Counted from the stretch's first letter, positions 1 through 8,880 are shown. The stretch: 64,000 nucleotides of DNA from DATATV01 sp035551355 (GCA_035551355.1 DASZNF010000088.1:6675-70674); one strand, 5' to 3'. Made by a program: numbers and translations. Notes: generated from the letters alone by a model not told the origin.

Positions 1-663
1 GGGGACGATGCGATGGTCGGTGGCGGGGGAGCGGCGGGCCAGCGCCTGGTGCAGGCGGGCCTGATCCGGTTGGAACTCGGGGTATTCGTGTTCGCCGGTG
101 AGCAGGAGGATCGCCGCGTCCGGATTGCCTTCGGGCTCGGCAAGGACATCCATGCGGGCCGCGGCTTGGCGGGCGGTGCCGGTCCAGGTGTAGCCGGGTT
201 GGCCGAGGCGTTCGTTGACGGTGATCACCGTCTCCGCGCGAACCGCCGGGTTGATCAGCACCGCGGCCGACACCTCGATCACGGCGCGGGCCAGGGTGAG
301 CAGCGCGGCGTGGCCGCCGGCCGAACCGCCGAGCAGCGCGATCGGTCCGGCCGCGATGGGCAGGCGGGTGCGCAGTTCGCCCAGTACCGCGGGGACGGTG
401 GCGACCGCCTGCTCGACGATCGGCGCGTATCCGTCCAGCAGCAGATCCGCGAATTCGGCCGGGCCCGCGCCGGTGCCGGGGAGTTCCAGATAGATCCGCC
501 AGGCTGGGACCTCGGACAGGGGCAGCGCGGCGGCCAGGGCTGCGGGCGTGCCAGGGGTGCCCAGCAGATGCCAGCCCACCACGACCGGTGCGGCCGCGTC
601 GGTTTTCGGCGGCAGCGCCACGAACGGCACCCCGGCGGCGACACCGGTGATCGGATCACGCAT
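1..663 (-). CDS. alpha/beta hydrolase, C-terminus outside window
   Basis: The reading frame starts with ATG at 663 and is still open at base 1, so the C-terminal part lies outside the window; 221 codons are visible. The translation has the look of an alpha/beta hydrolase: an early strand ending in HLLGTPG (oxyanion region) and a nucleophile elbow GGSAGG about 120 residues in, then strand/helix alternation. Substrate cannot be told. It follows the F420-type oxidoreductase on the same strand after about 230 bases of repetitive non-coding DNA, so it may have its own promoter. The catalytic acid and histidine are not both visible. Confidence 0.75.
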   Translation of the reverse strand, partial: MRDPITGVAAGVPFVALPPKTDAAAPVVVGWHLLGTPGTPAALAAALPLSEVPAWRIYLELPGTGAGPAEFADLLLDGYAPIVEQAVATVPAVLGELRTRLPIAAGPIALLGGSAGGHAALLTLARAVIEVSAAVLINPAVRAETVITVNERLGQPGYTWTGTARQAAARMDVLAEPEGNPDAAILLLTGEHEYPEFQPDQARLHQALARRSPATDHRIVP

Positions 664-739
664 CCGCCGAAACTAGCGCGATCCCAGCGTGACCAGCAGG
701 AATTCCGCGACCGGCGAACACCACCACACCCGTGGTGAA

Positions 740-895
740 CACCCCATCGAGCGAACGCGCCGAGCCGACAAAGCCGAGCCGAGCCCGCCGATCCGAGCGA
801 CCGGACCTCCCACACCACTGAGCCTGGCCGAACCACTGAGCCCAGCCGAATCCGCCGAACCGAGCCGTAGCGTTGCCAAGCAGCCGGACCCGGGG
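740..895. repeat. degenerate CCGA-rich repeat tract
   Basis: Non-coding stretch between the hydrolase and the oxidoreductase. It is built from irregular CCGA/CCGAGC units and contains a direct repeat of ACCACTGAGCC separated by seven bases. No gene is seen on either strand. It may be slippage-prone spacer DNA; no function is evident. Confidence 0.5.
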
Positions 896-1735
896 TTATC
901 CGAGTTCGGCCAGGCCGGTGGCCAGCGGCTCCAGGATGCCCGGTTCGGCATTCAGCGGCAGGTTCATGATCACCAAGTCCACCCCGGCGTCCCGCCACCG
1001 CGCAACGTCCTCGATCGCCACGCCCACCGCCACGTCCGGGTCGATGCGCACGTTCACCGAGCAGGTGATCTCGGTGATGTCCCGGCCGGCCTCGGCGCAC
1101 CGCTGGGCCAGCGTCTGCTTCAGCTCCCGCCACCGGTCCACATCGGGCACCAGCGCGTTCCACTGCTGCGCCCACCGGGCGACCGCACCCAGGGTGCGGC
1201 GCGGACCGGTGCCACCGATGGTGATCGGCGGGTGCGGGCGCTGCACCGGTTTGGGTTCGCAGCGGGCCTCGGTCAGCCGCACGTACCGGCCCTCCAGGGT
1301 GGTGGCCGGCGCGTCGAGCAGCCCGATGATCGCCTGCACGCCCTCGTCGAACCGGTCGAACCGTTCCCGCAGCGGCGGCAGGTCGATGCCGTAGGCGTCG
1401 CACTCCTGCTGGTTCCAGCCCGCGCCCAGCCCCAACTCCAGCCGGCCGCCGGAAATGATGTCCACGGTGGCGGCCATGTTGGCCAGCACCGCGGGATGCC
1501 GGTAGATCATGCCGGTCACCTGGCACCCCAGCCGGATGCGCCGGGTCGCCTGGGCGAGCGCGGCGAGCATGGTCCAGCCCTCCAGATTGGGCCCGGCCGG
1601 ATCACCCGAGAGCGGATAGAAATGGTCCCAGTTCCAGGCCGACTCGAAGATCGTGATGTCGTCGGCGGCGACCCACACGTCGCGGATGCGGTCCCAGGTG
1701 GTGTGTTCGGGGCGGGTTTTGATCGCGAAGCGCAC
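896..1735 (-). CDS. LLM-class F420-dependent oxidoreductase
   Basis: 279 residues, the usual size for the bacterial luciferase-like (LLM) F420-dependent family. N-terminal RFAIKTRPEHTTW, the central GRLELGLGAGWNQQE segment and PPITIGGTGPRRTL are typical of that TIM-barrel fold, in which reduced coenzyme F420 carries out hydride transfer; the substrate is unknown. It is cytoplasmic. The start lies 9 bases after the stop of the ribbon-helix-helix gene, so the two are probably one transcript with the upstream SPFH gene. F420 use is inferred from family membership, as FMN-dependent members exist. Confidence 0.85.
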   Translation of the reverse strand: MRFAIKTRPEHTTWDRIRDVWVAADDITIFESAWNWDHFYPLSGDPAGPNLEGWTMLAALAQATRRIRLGCQVTGMIYRHPAVLANMAATVDIISGGRLELGLGAGWNQQECDAYGIDLPPLRERFDRFDEGVQAIIGLLDAPATTLEGRYVRLTEARCEPKPVQRPHPPITIGGTGPRRTLGAVARWAQQWNALVPDVDRWRELKQTLAQRCAEAGRDITEITCSVNVRIDPDVAVGVAIEDVARWRDAGVDLVIMNLPLNAEPGILEPLATGLAELG

Positions 1736-1744
1736 GCGGTCACG

Positions 1745-1993
1745 CTACTCCGCGAGCTCGTCCTCCTCGGGCTCGTTCTCGGGCTCGTTCTCGGGCACGG
1801 ACTGCTTGCGGGGCCGGCCGCGTTTGGCGATGCGCGCGGCCCGCTCGGGCATTCGCCCGGCGTCCTTGAGCGCCTCCCGCAGCAGGAACTCGATCTGCGC
1901 GTTGGTGCTGCGTAGCTCGTCCCCGGCCCACCGGGCCAGCGCGTCGTGCACCGCCGGGTCCAGCCGCAGCAACAGGCTCTTACGGTCTACCAC
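1745..1993 (-). CDS. ribbon-helix-helix (Arc/CopG-like) DNA-binding protein
   Basis: 82-residue protein. The first 45 residues (RKSLLLRLDPAVHDALARWA followed by an amphipathic helix with NAQIEFLLREAL) match the ribbon-helix-helix fold of Arc/CopG-type repressors and HicB-type antitoxins. A basic linker (RGRPRK) is followed by an acidic tail with an ENEP tandem repeat, encoded by a 12-base direct repeat near 1768-1797. It lies 9 bases downstream of the SPFH gene. It may repress the operon through the AGTGATATCACT palindrome in the operon promoter; that is inference. No toxin partner is visible. Confidence 0.8.
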   Translation of the reverse strand: MVDRKSLLLRLDPAVHDALARWAGDELRSTNAQIEFLLREALKDAGRMPERAARIAKRGRPRKQSVPENEPENEPEEDELAE

Positions 1994-2002
1994 CAGCGGC
2001 CG

Positions 2003-2938
2003 CTAGTGGTAGAGGGAGCCGGCGTTGACGATCGGCTGGGTGTCCCGGTCCCCGCACAACACCACCAGCAGGTTGGACACCATCGCCGCCTTGCGCTCCT
2101 CGTCGAGTTCCACCACGTCGTGCTCGTCCAGCTGCGCCAGCGCCAGCTGCACCATGCCCACCGCGCCGGTGACGATCCGCTGCCGCGCGGCGACCATCGC
2201 GTCGGCCTGCTGGCGGCGCAGCATGGCCTGGGCGATCTCCGGGGCGTAGGCCAGCCGGGTCAGCCGGGACTCGATGATCCGCACCCCCGCCGAGGCGACC
2301 CGGTCGGAGATCTCCGCCGACAGCTGCCCGGTGATCTCCTCGGCGTTGTCCCGCAACGAGAGCCGGGTGTCGCCGTGGGAGTCGTAGGGGTAGCTGGTGG
2401 CGATGTGCCGCACGGCGGTCTCGGTCTGGATCCGCACGAACTGGATGAAGTCGTCGACCTCGTAGAGGGCGCGGGCGGTGTCGGCGACCTGCCACACCAC
2501 GACCGCGGCGATCTCGATGGGGTTGCCCTCGGCGTCGTTGACCTTGGTCGTTTCGGTCTCGTGGTTGCGTATCCGGGTGGAGACCGCTCGCCTCTTGGTC
2601 AGTGGGTTGAACCAGCGCAGTCCGGTGGTGCGGGTGGTGCCGGTGTAGCGGCCGAACAGCTGCACCACCCGGGCCTGGCCGGGCAGCACCGGGGTCAGCC
2701 CGGCCATGATGAGGATTCCGGCCAGCAGCACCAGCACACCGAGCACGACTCCCACCGCGCCCAGCCCGGCGCTGCCGGTGGCGGCGCCCACGATGCCCAG
2801 TACCAGTAAGGCCGCTCCGCAGAGGATGGCCAGGATGCCCACCACCAGCATGGCGATGCCGCCCAGGCCGGTGATCACGCGTTCCCGCACGGTCGGGGTG
2901 TGGGGCAGAGCGTCGGATTGTTCCGGTTGCGCGGCCAT
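2003..2938 (-). CDS. SPFH/band 7 domain membrane protein
   Basis: 311 residues from an ATG at 2938 preceded by GGAGG seven bases upstream; a longer frame opens at 2968 but lacks such a site. After a short polar N-terminus there are two or three hydrophobic helices (about residues 30-85), then the SPFH domain (VLPGQARVVQLFGRYTGT ... TLKD-less band 7 core ... RIIESRLTRLAYAPEIAQAML). Such proteins form oligomeric membrane microdomain scaffolds (flotillin-like) and are linked to membrane stress. It is first gene of a leftward operon with the ribbon-helix-helix protein and the oxidoreductase, and divergent from the NatAB-like exporter. Confidence 0.88.
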   Translation of the reverse strand: MAAQPEQSDALPHTPTVRERVITGLGGIAMLVVGILAILCGAALLVLGIVGAATGSAGLGAVGVVLGVLVLLAGILIMAGLTPVLPGQARVVQLFGRYTGTTRTTGLRWFNPLTKRRAVSTRIRNHETETTKVNDAEGNPIEIAAVVVWQVADTARALYEVDDFIQFVRIQTETAVRHIATSYPYDSHGDTRLSLRDNAEEITGQLSAEISDRVASAGVRIIESRLTRLAYAPEIAQAMLRRQQADAMVAARQRIVTGAVGMVQLALAQLDEHDVVELDEERKAAMVSNLLVVLCGDRDTQPIVNAGSLYH

Positions 2939-2979
2939 CGGGGTGCCTCCAGGGAAGGTGGGTGACAAAACCCTAGCAT

Positions 2980-2991
2980 AGTGATATCACT
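2980..2991. promoter_or_regulatory. AGTGATATCACT operator in divergent promoter
   Basis: Perfect 12-bp palindrome AGTGATATCACT in the 105-base gap between the SPFH operon and the ABC exporter. On the minus strand it ends in TATGCT-like sequence (2973-2980 region), so the palindrome sits between candidate -35 and -10 elements, where a repressor would block RNA polymerase. The nearby ribbon-helix-helix protein is the obvious candidate ligand, by inference. Confidence 0.55.
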
Positions 2992-3043
2992 TTTAATCGT
3001 GTCGTCGCGCGCTCGGCGTGACGCGAGGGGAGAACCAACACCG

Positions 3044-3970
3044 ATGGCACAGCGACAACTGGAGATCGACAAGATCTCCAAGCGCTACGGCGACCTCGTC
3101 GCCCTGCGCGAGATGAGCTTCGCCGTCCGCGCGGGGGAGCTGTTCGGCTTCGTCGGCAGCAACGGCGCGGGCAAGACCACCACCATGCGCATCGCCCTCG
3201 GCGTGCTGTCGGCCGACTCCGGCGAGGTCCGCTGGGACGGCAAACCGATCACCGCGCAAACCCGCCGCCACATCGGCTACATGCCCGAAGAACGCGGCCT
3301 CTACCCGAAGATGAAGGTCGCCGACCAGCTCATCTACCTCGCCCGCCTGCACGGCCTGTCCACCCGCGAGGCCAACCGCTCGGTGGACACCTGGCTGGAA
3401 CGCCTCGGCGTGGCCGCCCGCCGCGACGACGAGGTGCAGAAACTGTCCCTGGGCAACCAGCAACGCGTCCAGCTGGCCGCCGCGCTGGTGCACAACCCGC
3501 AGATCCTGGTGCTGGACGAACCGTTCTCCGGCCTGGACCCGGTCGCGGTGGACGTGATGAGCGACGTGCTGCGCGAAAAATGCGCCGAGGGCGTGCCCGC
3601 GGTGTTCTCCAGCCACCAGCTCGACCTGGTCGAACGGCTCTGCGACCGGGTCGGCATCGTGCGCGCCGGATCGATGGTCGCGCTGGGCGGCATCGAGGAA
3701 CTGTGCGCCGCCGGCGGAGACCACCTGCTGGTCGACGCCCCCGACGCGCCCGCCGGCTGGGCCCAGGGACTGCCCGGCGTCATCGCCACCGGCGCCGAAG
3801 GCCGCCACACCGTGCTGGAACTGCAACCCGGCACCGACGACCAGGCCATCCTGAAAGCCGCACTGGACACCGGCCCGGTGCGGGAGTTCACCCACCGCCG
3901 CGCCACCCTCACCGAACTGTTCCGCCACGCCGTCAGCAGCGACGGCCCCGAAGGGAGCCAGGCGGCATGA
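3044..3970 (+). CDS. ABC exporter ATP-binding subunit (NatA-like)
   Basis: 308 residues from the ATG at 3044, chosen because AGGGGAG lies about 10 bases upstream and family members start just before this ABC core; an upstream ATG at 2981 would add residues overlapping the promoter palindrome. Walker A is GSNGAGKTT (residues 38-46), the signature is LSLGNQQR, Walker B is ILVLDEP and the switch histidine follows in FSSHQLD. The C-terminal extension after about residue 210 is typical of NatA/CcmA-type exporters. Its stop overlaps the permease ATG by four bases (ATGA), so the two are translationally coupled and form one transporter at the cell membrane. Confidence 0.92.
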   Translation: MAQRQLEIDKISKRYGDLVALREMSFAVRAGELFGFVGSNGAGKTTTMRIALGVLSADSGEVRWDGKPITAQTRRHIGYMPEERGLYPKMKVADQLIYLARLHGLSTREANRSVDTWLERLGVAARRDDEVQKLSLGNQQRVQLAAALVHNPQILVLDEPFSGLDPVAVDVMSDVLREKCAEGVPAVFSSHQLDLVERLCDRVGIVRAGSMVALGGIEELCAAGGDHLLVDAPDAPAGWAQGLPGVIATGAEGRHTVLELQPGTDDQAILKAALDTGPVREFTHRRATLTELFRHAVSSDGPEGSQAA

Positions 3971-5184
3971 CCGGCACCGAACCGATCCTGGGCAACTGGC
4001 CCGCCGTGCGACTGGTCGCCGGCCGCGAACTGAGCACCCGGCTGCGCACCCGCTCCTACCGCATCACCACCGCCATCCTGGCCATCCTGATCATCGCCCT
4101 GTGCGTGATCATGAAACTGGTCAGCGGGTCCAGCTCCGGCTACGAGGTCGGCTTCACCGGCGCCACCCAGCCCCTGGCCAGCCCGCTGCACCAGGTCGCC
4201 GCCGCCCTGGGCCAGACCGTCACCGACCACACGGCGACCAGCCAAGCCGACGGGGAGGCCCAGCTGCGCTCCGGAAAGCTCGACGCGCTGATCATCCCCG
4301 ACGCCAAATCCACCTCCGGGTTCAGCGTCGAGGTCAAGAAGGACATCGACGCCAACCTGCGCACCGCGCTCAACGTGCTGGCCGGGCAGATCGCGCTGGA
4401 CGAGCAGATCGTCAAACTGCACGGCAACCCCGCCACCGTGCGCGCCGCCGAAGCCGAGGCCACCGCGACCGTGCACCCGCTGCAGGCGCCCTACCCGTAC
4501 CAGACCCAGCAACTCGTGCTCGGCATCGTCGCCGGGGTGCTGATCTACCTGTCCCTGATGATCAACGGCCAGATGGTCGCCCAGGGCGTGGTCGAGGAGA
4601 AAACCAGCCGGGTGGTGGAACTACTGCTGTCCACCGTCCGCCCCTGGCAGCTCATGGCCGGCAAGGTGCTGGGTATCGGCACCGTCGGGCTGATACAGAT
4701 GCTGGTCATCGGCGTCTGCGGCATCGTCGCCGGCCTGGCCACCGGAGTGCTCACCGTGTCGGTCACCGCCGCCGTGGGCACCGTGATCTGGCTGATCGTG
4801 TGGTATCTGCTGGGCTTTTTCATGTACGCCATCGTGTTCGCCGCCCTCGGCGCCCTGGTGTCCCGGCAGGAAGAGGTCGGGTCCGTGGTGTCCCCGGCCA
4901 TGATCCTGGTCATCGCCGGCTACGTCGTGGGCATCTCCGTCCTGCCCAGCGACCCCAGCAGCTCCCTGGCCGAGGTCATGTCCGTCATCCCGGTGTTCGC
5001 CCCCACCCTCATGCCGATGCGCCTGGCCATGGGCGGCGTCCCCGCCTGGGAGGCCATCGTGTCGGTCGGACTGGTCATCATCCTGATCCCCGCCCTGGTG
5101 TGGCTGGCCGCGCGGATCTACCGCAACGCCGTGCTGCGCTCCGGCGCCCGGGTCAAGCTCAGCCAGGCCCTGCGCGCGGCCTGA
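3967..5184 (+). CDS. ABC-2 permease (NatB-like)
   Basis: 405 residues. One hydrophobic helix near residues 30-50, a large extracytoplasmic domain (to about 180), then five further helices, the layout of NatB/YhaP ABC-2 permeases. The motif VVEEKTSRVVELLLSTVRPWQLMAGKVLG, split here as EEKTSRVVELLLS and PWQLMAGK, is the typical NatB segment after the second helix. Family members extrude sodium or small toxic molecules; the substrate here cannot be told. A hairpin at 5195-5233 follows the stop. Confidence 0.9.
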   Translation: MTGTEPILGNWPAVRLVAGRELSTRLRTRSYRITTAILAILIIALCVIMKLVSGSSSGYEVGFTGATQPLASPLHQVAAALGQTVTDHTATSQADGEAQLRSGKLDALIIPDAKSTSGFSVEVKKDIDANLRTALNVLAGQIALDEQIVKLHGNPATVRAAEAEATATVHPLQAPYPYQTQQLVLGIVAGVLIYLSLMINGQMVAQGVVEEKTSRVVELLLSTVRPWQLMAGKVLGIGTVGLIQMLVIGVCGIVAGLATGVLTVSVTAAVGTVIWLIVWYLLGFFMYAIVFAALGALVSRQEEVGSVVSPAMILVIAGYVVGISVLPSDPSSSLAEVMSVIPVFAPTLMPMRLAMGGVPAWEAIVSVGLVIILIPALVWLAARIYRNAVLRSGARVKLSQALRAA

Positions 5185-5194
5185 CCGGGCCAGC

Positions 5195-5233
5195 GGGGTG
5201 GGCGGACCGTCGAGGGAGCGGCCCGCCCACCCC
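5195..5233 (+). terminator. hairpin after ABC exporter operon
   Basis: Eleven-base stem GGGGTGGGCGG pairing with CCGCCCACCCC across a 17-base loop, 11 bases after the permease stop. There is no T-tract, as is common for actinobacterial hairpins; it may act as a terminator or processing site. Confidence 0.45.
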
Positions 5234-5295
5234 ACCCGACACTCCGCGCAACCCCGGCCCCGACGTCCCGCCGCGATTCGTGCCACGATGAACAC

Positions 5296-5724
5296 ATGGC
5301 CGCTGTGCTGTGGCTGATCCTCGGCGTCGCGCTGATCGCGGCCGAAGTGCTCTCCGGGGCCTTCGTGCTGGTGATGCTCGGCGTCGCGGGCCTGGCTGCC
5401 GCGGCCGGCGCCGCGCTCGGCGCCGACCTGGCCATCAGCGCCGCGGTGTTCGTGCTCGCCGCCGGCGGCGGCATCGTGCTGGTCCGGCCCGCGCTGATGC
5501 GCCACATGCACAGCGTCGAACCGGTCAAGACCAACATCGAAGCGCTGGTCGGCGAACGCGCCACCGTCATCGAGCCGGTCAACGCCGACTCCGGCCGGGT
5601 CAAGATCGGCGGCGACCTGTGGTCGGCCCGGGCCTTCGACGAGACCGAAGTGCTCGAAGTGGGCCGATCTGTCACCGTGATGAGCATTTCCGGCGCCACC
5701 GCAGTCGTCTGGGGCGGCCCGTGA
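5296..5724 (+). CDS. NfeD-like membrane protein
   Basis: 142 residues. Two hydrophobic helices (about residues 3-25 and 30-66) are followed by a short OB-fold domain (NIEALVGERATVIEPVNADSGRVKIGGDLWSARA), the plan of the short NfeD/YbbK family. These proteins partner SPFH proteins in the membrane, and the next gene, 20 bases downstream, is an SPFH protein. The pair is likely one operon. The ATG at 5296 follows CACGATGAACAC without a strong ribosome site, so it may be leaderless. Confidence 0.88.
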   Translation: MAAVLWLILGVALIAAEVLSGAFVLVMLGVAGLAAAAGAALGADLAISAAVFVLAAGGGIVLVRPALMRHMHSVEPVKTNIEALVGERATVIEPVNADSGRVKIGGDLWSARAFDETEVLEVGRSVTVMSISGATAVVWGGP

Positions 5725-5743
5725 CCATCGAGGGGAGCAGCCT

Positions 5744-6943
5744 GTGATCACACTCATCGTGGTCATCATCGTCGTCATCATCGTGCTGACCACCGCGGTC
5801 AAATCGGTGATGGTCGTACCGCAGGCGCAGGCGGCCGTGGTGGAAAGACTGGGCCGCTACCGCACCACCGCCGCACCCGGCCTGAACATGCTGCTGCCGT
5901 TCATGGACCGCGTGCGCGCCCGCATAGACCTCCGCGAACAGGTGGTGTCCTTCCCGCCCCAGCCGGTGATCACCCAGGACAACCTCACCGTGTCCATCGA
6001 CACCGTCGTCTACTTCCAGGTCACCAACCCGCAGGCCGCGGTGTACGAGATCTCCAACTACATCGTCGGTGTCGAGCAGCTGACCACCACCACACTGCGC
6101 AACCTGGTCGGCGGCATGAGCCTGGAGGAGGCGCTGACCTCCCGCGACCAGATCAACCACCAGCTGCGCGGCGTCCTGGACGAAGCCACCGGCCGCTGGG
6201 GCATCCGCGTGGCCCGGGTCGAACTCAAGGCCATCGACCCGCCACCGTCCATTCAGGACTCGATGGAGAAGCAGATGCGCGCCGACCGGGAGAAGCGCGC
6301 CATGATCCTCACCGCCGAAGGCCAGCGGGAATCCTCCATCAAGACCGCCGAAGGCCAGAAGCAGGCCCAGATCCTGGCCGCCGAAGGCTCCAAGCAGGCC
6401 GCGATCCTGGCCGCCGAAGCCGAACGGCAGTCCCGGATCCTGCGCGCCCAGGGTGAACGGGCCGCCCGCTACCTGCAGGCCCAGGGCCAGGCCAAGGCGA
6501 TCGAGAAGGTGTTCGCCGCGATCAAGGCGGGCAAACCCACCCCGGAAGTGCTGGCCTACCAGTACCTGCAGACCCTGCCCCAGATGGCGCAGGGCGACGC
6601 GAACAAGGTGTGGCTGGTGCCCAGCGACTACGGCAAATCGCTGGAGAACTTCGCCCGCGCCCTGGGCAAGCAGGGCGACGACGGGGTGTTCCGCTACGAA
6701 CCATCGGCCGAAGACACCCCCGCCCCGCCCATCGCCGAGGACGACGAAGCCATCGCCGACTGGTTCGACACCTCCACCGACCCCAAGGTCGCCGAGGCCG
6801 TCGCCGCCGCCGAAGCCGTGGCCCGGCAGGAAGTGCCCAGCCCGCTCACCCCGCTGTCCCGCCCCGCGGTCGGCAACGACAAACCCAGCCCCTCCCTGCC
6901 GACCACACCGCCGGAACCGCCCGCGCCACCGGCCACCCCGTGA
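5744..6943 (+). CDS. SPFH/stomatin-type protein (QmcA-like)
   Basis: 399 residues from a GTG at 5744 with AGGGGAG upstream. A single N-terminal membrane anchor (residues 1-17) precedes the SPFH domain (VVERLGRYRTTAAPGLNMLLPF ... broken here as AVVERLGRY and PGLNMLLPF), then an alanine/glutamate-rich coiled coil with repeated AEGxxQ units (about residues 185-245) and a proline-rich acidic tail from about 325. This is the stomatin/QmcA type, which builds oligomeric rings in the membrane and works with NfeD partners. It probably guards membrane quality with the preceding gene. Confidence 0.9.
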   Translation: MITLIVVIIVVIIVLTTAVKSVMVVPQAQAAVVERLGRYRTTAAPGLNMLLPFMDRVRARIDLREQVVSFPPQPVITQDNLTVSIDTVVYFQVTNPQAAVYEISNYIVGVEQLTTTTLRNLVGGMSLEEALTSRDQINHQLRGVLDEATGRWGIRVARVELKAIDPPPSIQDSMEKQMRADREKRAMILTAEGQRESSIKTAEGQKQAQILAAEGSKQAAILAAEAERQSRILRAQGERAARYLQAQGQAKAIEKVFAAIKAGKPTPEVLAYQYLQTLPQMAQGDANKVWLVPSDYGKSLENFARALGKQGDDGVFRYEPSAEDTPAPPIAEDDEAIADWFDTSTDPKVAEAVAAAEAVARQEVPSPLTPLSRPAVGNDKPSPSLPTTPPEPPAPPATP

Positions 6944-7070
6944 CCGTCCGGTGTGGCCGGTCGGGCCGCGTTCTCGCAGCCCCCGGCCACACCGCGGCCC
7001 ACGGAACCGGCCGGCCAAGATCCACCCCAGTTGATCTCCGTTACTCCGGGTGGCCTAAGATCACCGGCCT

Positions 7071-7745
7071 ATGGCCAGCCACCGAGACGAACTGCGCGAC
7101 CGGCGCGCCGGACACCGGTCCCGCCGCCCTCTGCTCGCCGACGCCGCCATCGCCGTGCTGGCCAGAGACGGCGGCCGCGGCCTGACCCACCGCGCGGTCG
7201 ACCGGGCAGCCGCCGTGCCCGAAGGCACCACCAAGAACTATTACCCCACAAGGGAAACCCTGCTCGCCGCGGCCGCAGAACGAATGGCCGAGGAACACCG
7301 CGCCGCTGTGGCCCAACTGCGCGAAACCACCCCGGCCACCGCCACCCCGGCCCAGATCCGGATGCTCTACCCGGCCCTGATCCGCCGCGCCGTGCAGCAC
7401 GACCCCACCCAGATGCTCGCCATGTTCGAGCTGTACCTGGAAGCCGTGCGCCGCCCCGCCATCCGGGACTCTCTCGGCGACATGGTCACCGCCAACGCCC
7501 GCGCCAACGCCGAACTGCACCACGCCGCCGGCGTGCCCAGCACCCCGGCCGACACCGGCCTGCTCGACGCCTGTCTACTCGGCGCGATCATCTCCCAGCT
7601 CGCCCTGCCCGAGGAGGCGCTGCGCGCCACCGGCCTGGACGACCCGGACGTCCTGGGCGCCCAGCTGTTCGACGCCGCCACCCCCGAACCCGAGGACGAC
7701 ACCGAACACGTCGCCACCGTGCACCAGCTGCCGCTCAAGGCGTAA
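7071..7745 (+). CDS. TetR-family regulator
   Basis: 224 residues. The N-terminal helix-turn-helix spans about residues 18-65 (LLADAAIAVLARDGGRGLTHRAVDRAAAVPEGTT, seen as GLTHRAVDRAAAVPEGTTKN), with the NYYPTRE segment where TetR proteins usually carry YxHFxxK. The ligand-binding C-terminal part is not assignable to a known effector. It is transcribed away from the SPFH operon and converges on the alcohol dehydrogenase. Its targets are not obvious; it may act on its own promoter in the 127-base gap before it. Confidence 0.85.
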   Translation: MASHRDELRDRRAGHRSRRPLLADAAIAVLARDGGRGLTHRAVDRAAAVPEGTTKNYYPTRETLLAAAAERMAEEHRAAVAQLRETTPATATPAQIRMLYPALIRRAVQHDPTQMLAMFELYLEAVRRPAIRDSLGDMVTANARANAELHHAAGVPSTPADTGLLDACLLGAIISQLALPEEALRATGLDDPDVLGAQLFDAATPEPEDDTEHVATVHQLPLKA

Positions 7746-7762
7746 CAGCGGGAACGCGGGAA

Positions 7763-7795
7763 GGGCGGGGCGGCGCCCGGGACACCACCCCGCCC
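7763..7795. terminator. bidirectional hairpin between convergent genes
   Basis: GGGCGGGG pairs with CCCCGCCC across a 17-base loop in the 88-base gap between the convergent TetR and dehydrogenase genes. No T-tract is present. Its position suits termination of both transcripts. Confidence 0.4.
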
Positions 7796-7833
7796 GCGTA
7801 GGTGCGGCTCAGACTCGGCTCACGCCGACGACA

Positions 7834-8880
7834 TCAGTCGAACGACGCGATATCGATCACGAACCGGTACCGCACATCGCTGGCCACCACCCGGTCGTAG
7901 GCCTCGTTGATCCGGTCCACGCCGATCGTCTCGATCTCCGGGGTGATCCCGTGCTCACCGCAGAAGTCCAGCATCTCCTGGGTCTCCCGGATCCCGCCGA
8001 TCTTCGACCCGGCCATCTGCCGCCGCCCGCCGATCAGCGAGAACAGCTGGATCGGCACCGGGTTCTCCGGCACCCCCACGAACACCAGCGCACCGTCGTT
8101 GTTCACCAGGCTCAGAATCGCGTCGATGTCGATGTTGGCCGACACCGTGCACACGATCAGATCGAACGACTTCGCCAACTTCTCGAACGTCGCCGGATCA
8201 CTGGTGGCGTGGAAGTGATCCGCGCCGAAGGCCAGACCATCGTCCCTCTTGCGCAGACTCTGCGACAGCACCGTCACCTCAGCGCCGAGGCCGTGCGCGA
8301 TCTTCACGCCCATATGACCAAGACCGCCCATGCCGAGGATGGCCACCTTCTTACCCGGGCCCGCGCCCCAGTGGTGCAGCGGCGAGTACAGGGTGATCCC
8401 CGCGCACAGCAGGGGAGCGGCCTTGTCCAGCTCGATCGAGTCCGGAATGCGCAGCACGTAGTTCTCGTCGACCACGATCTGCTGGCTGTAGCCGCCGTAG
8501 GTCGGCTCGCCGTCCTGGCCGTAGGAGTTGTAGGTCTGGGTCTCCCCGTTGAGGCAGTACTGCTCCTCACCGGCCAGGCACCTCTCGCACTCCCGGCAGG
8601 AGTCCACGAAGCACCCGACGCCCACCCGGTCGCCGACCGCGTAGCGGGTCACCGCCGAACCGACCTCGGCCACCACCCCGGCGATCTCGTGCCCGGGCAC
8701 CAGCGGGAAAATAGCCTCGCCCCATTCCTCCCGGGCCTGGTGAATGTCGGAATGGCAGATACCGGTGAACTTGATGTCAATGCGCACATCGTGCTCACCG
8801 ACGCTACGACGGGTGATCGTGGTGCGCTCCAGCGGGGCCTTCGGCGCCGGCGCGGCAAATGCGGACACAGTTGTCGTCAT
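7834..8880 (-). CDS. zinc-dependent NAD(P) alcohol dehydrogenase (YahK/CAD type)
   Basis: 348 residues from the ATG at 8880 (AAGGA just upstream; a frame extension to 8907 has no ribosome site). Catalytic zinc ligands are seen in GICHSD and GHE, structural-zinc cysteines in CFVDSCRECERCLAGEEQYC, and the Rossmann motif in AILGMGGLGHMGVK. This pattern is that of the cinnamyl-alcohol/YahK-type aldehyde reductases, which reduce aldehydes to alcohols in the cytoplasm with NADPH. The XRE regulator gene lies 101 bases upstream on the same strand and may control it. Confidence 0.9.
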   Translation of the reverse strand: MTTTVSAFAAPAPKAPLERTTITRRSVGEHDVRIDIKFTGICHSDIHQAREEWGEAIFPLVPGHEIAGVVAEVGSAVTRYAVGDRVGVGCFVDSCRECERCLAGEEQYCLNGETQTYNSYGQDGEPTYGGYSQQIVVDENYVLRIPDSIELDKAAPLLCAGITLYSPLHHWGAGPGKKVAILGMGGLGHMGVKIAHGLGAEVTVLSQSLRKRDDGLAFGADHFHATSDPATFEKLAKSFDLIVCTVSANIDIDAILSLVNNDGALVFVGVPENPVPIQLFSLIGGRRQMAGSKIGGIRETQEMLDFCGEHGITPEIETIGVDRINEAYDRVVASDVRYRFVIDIASFD

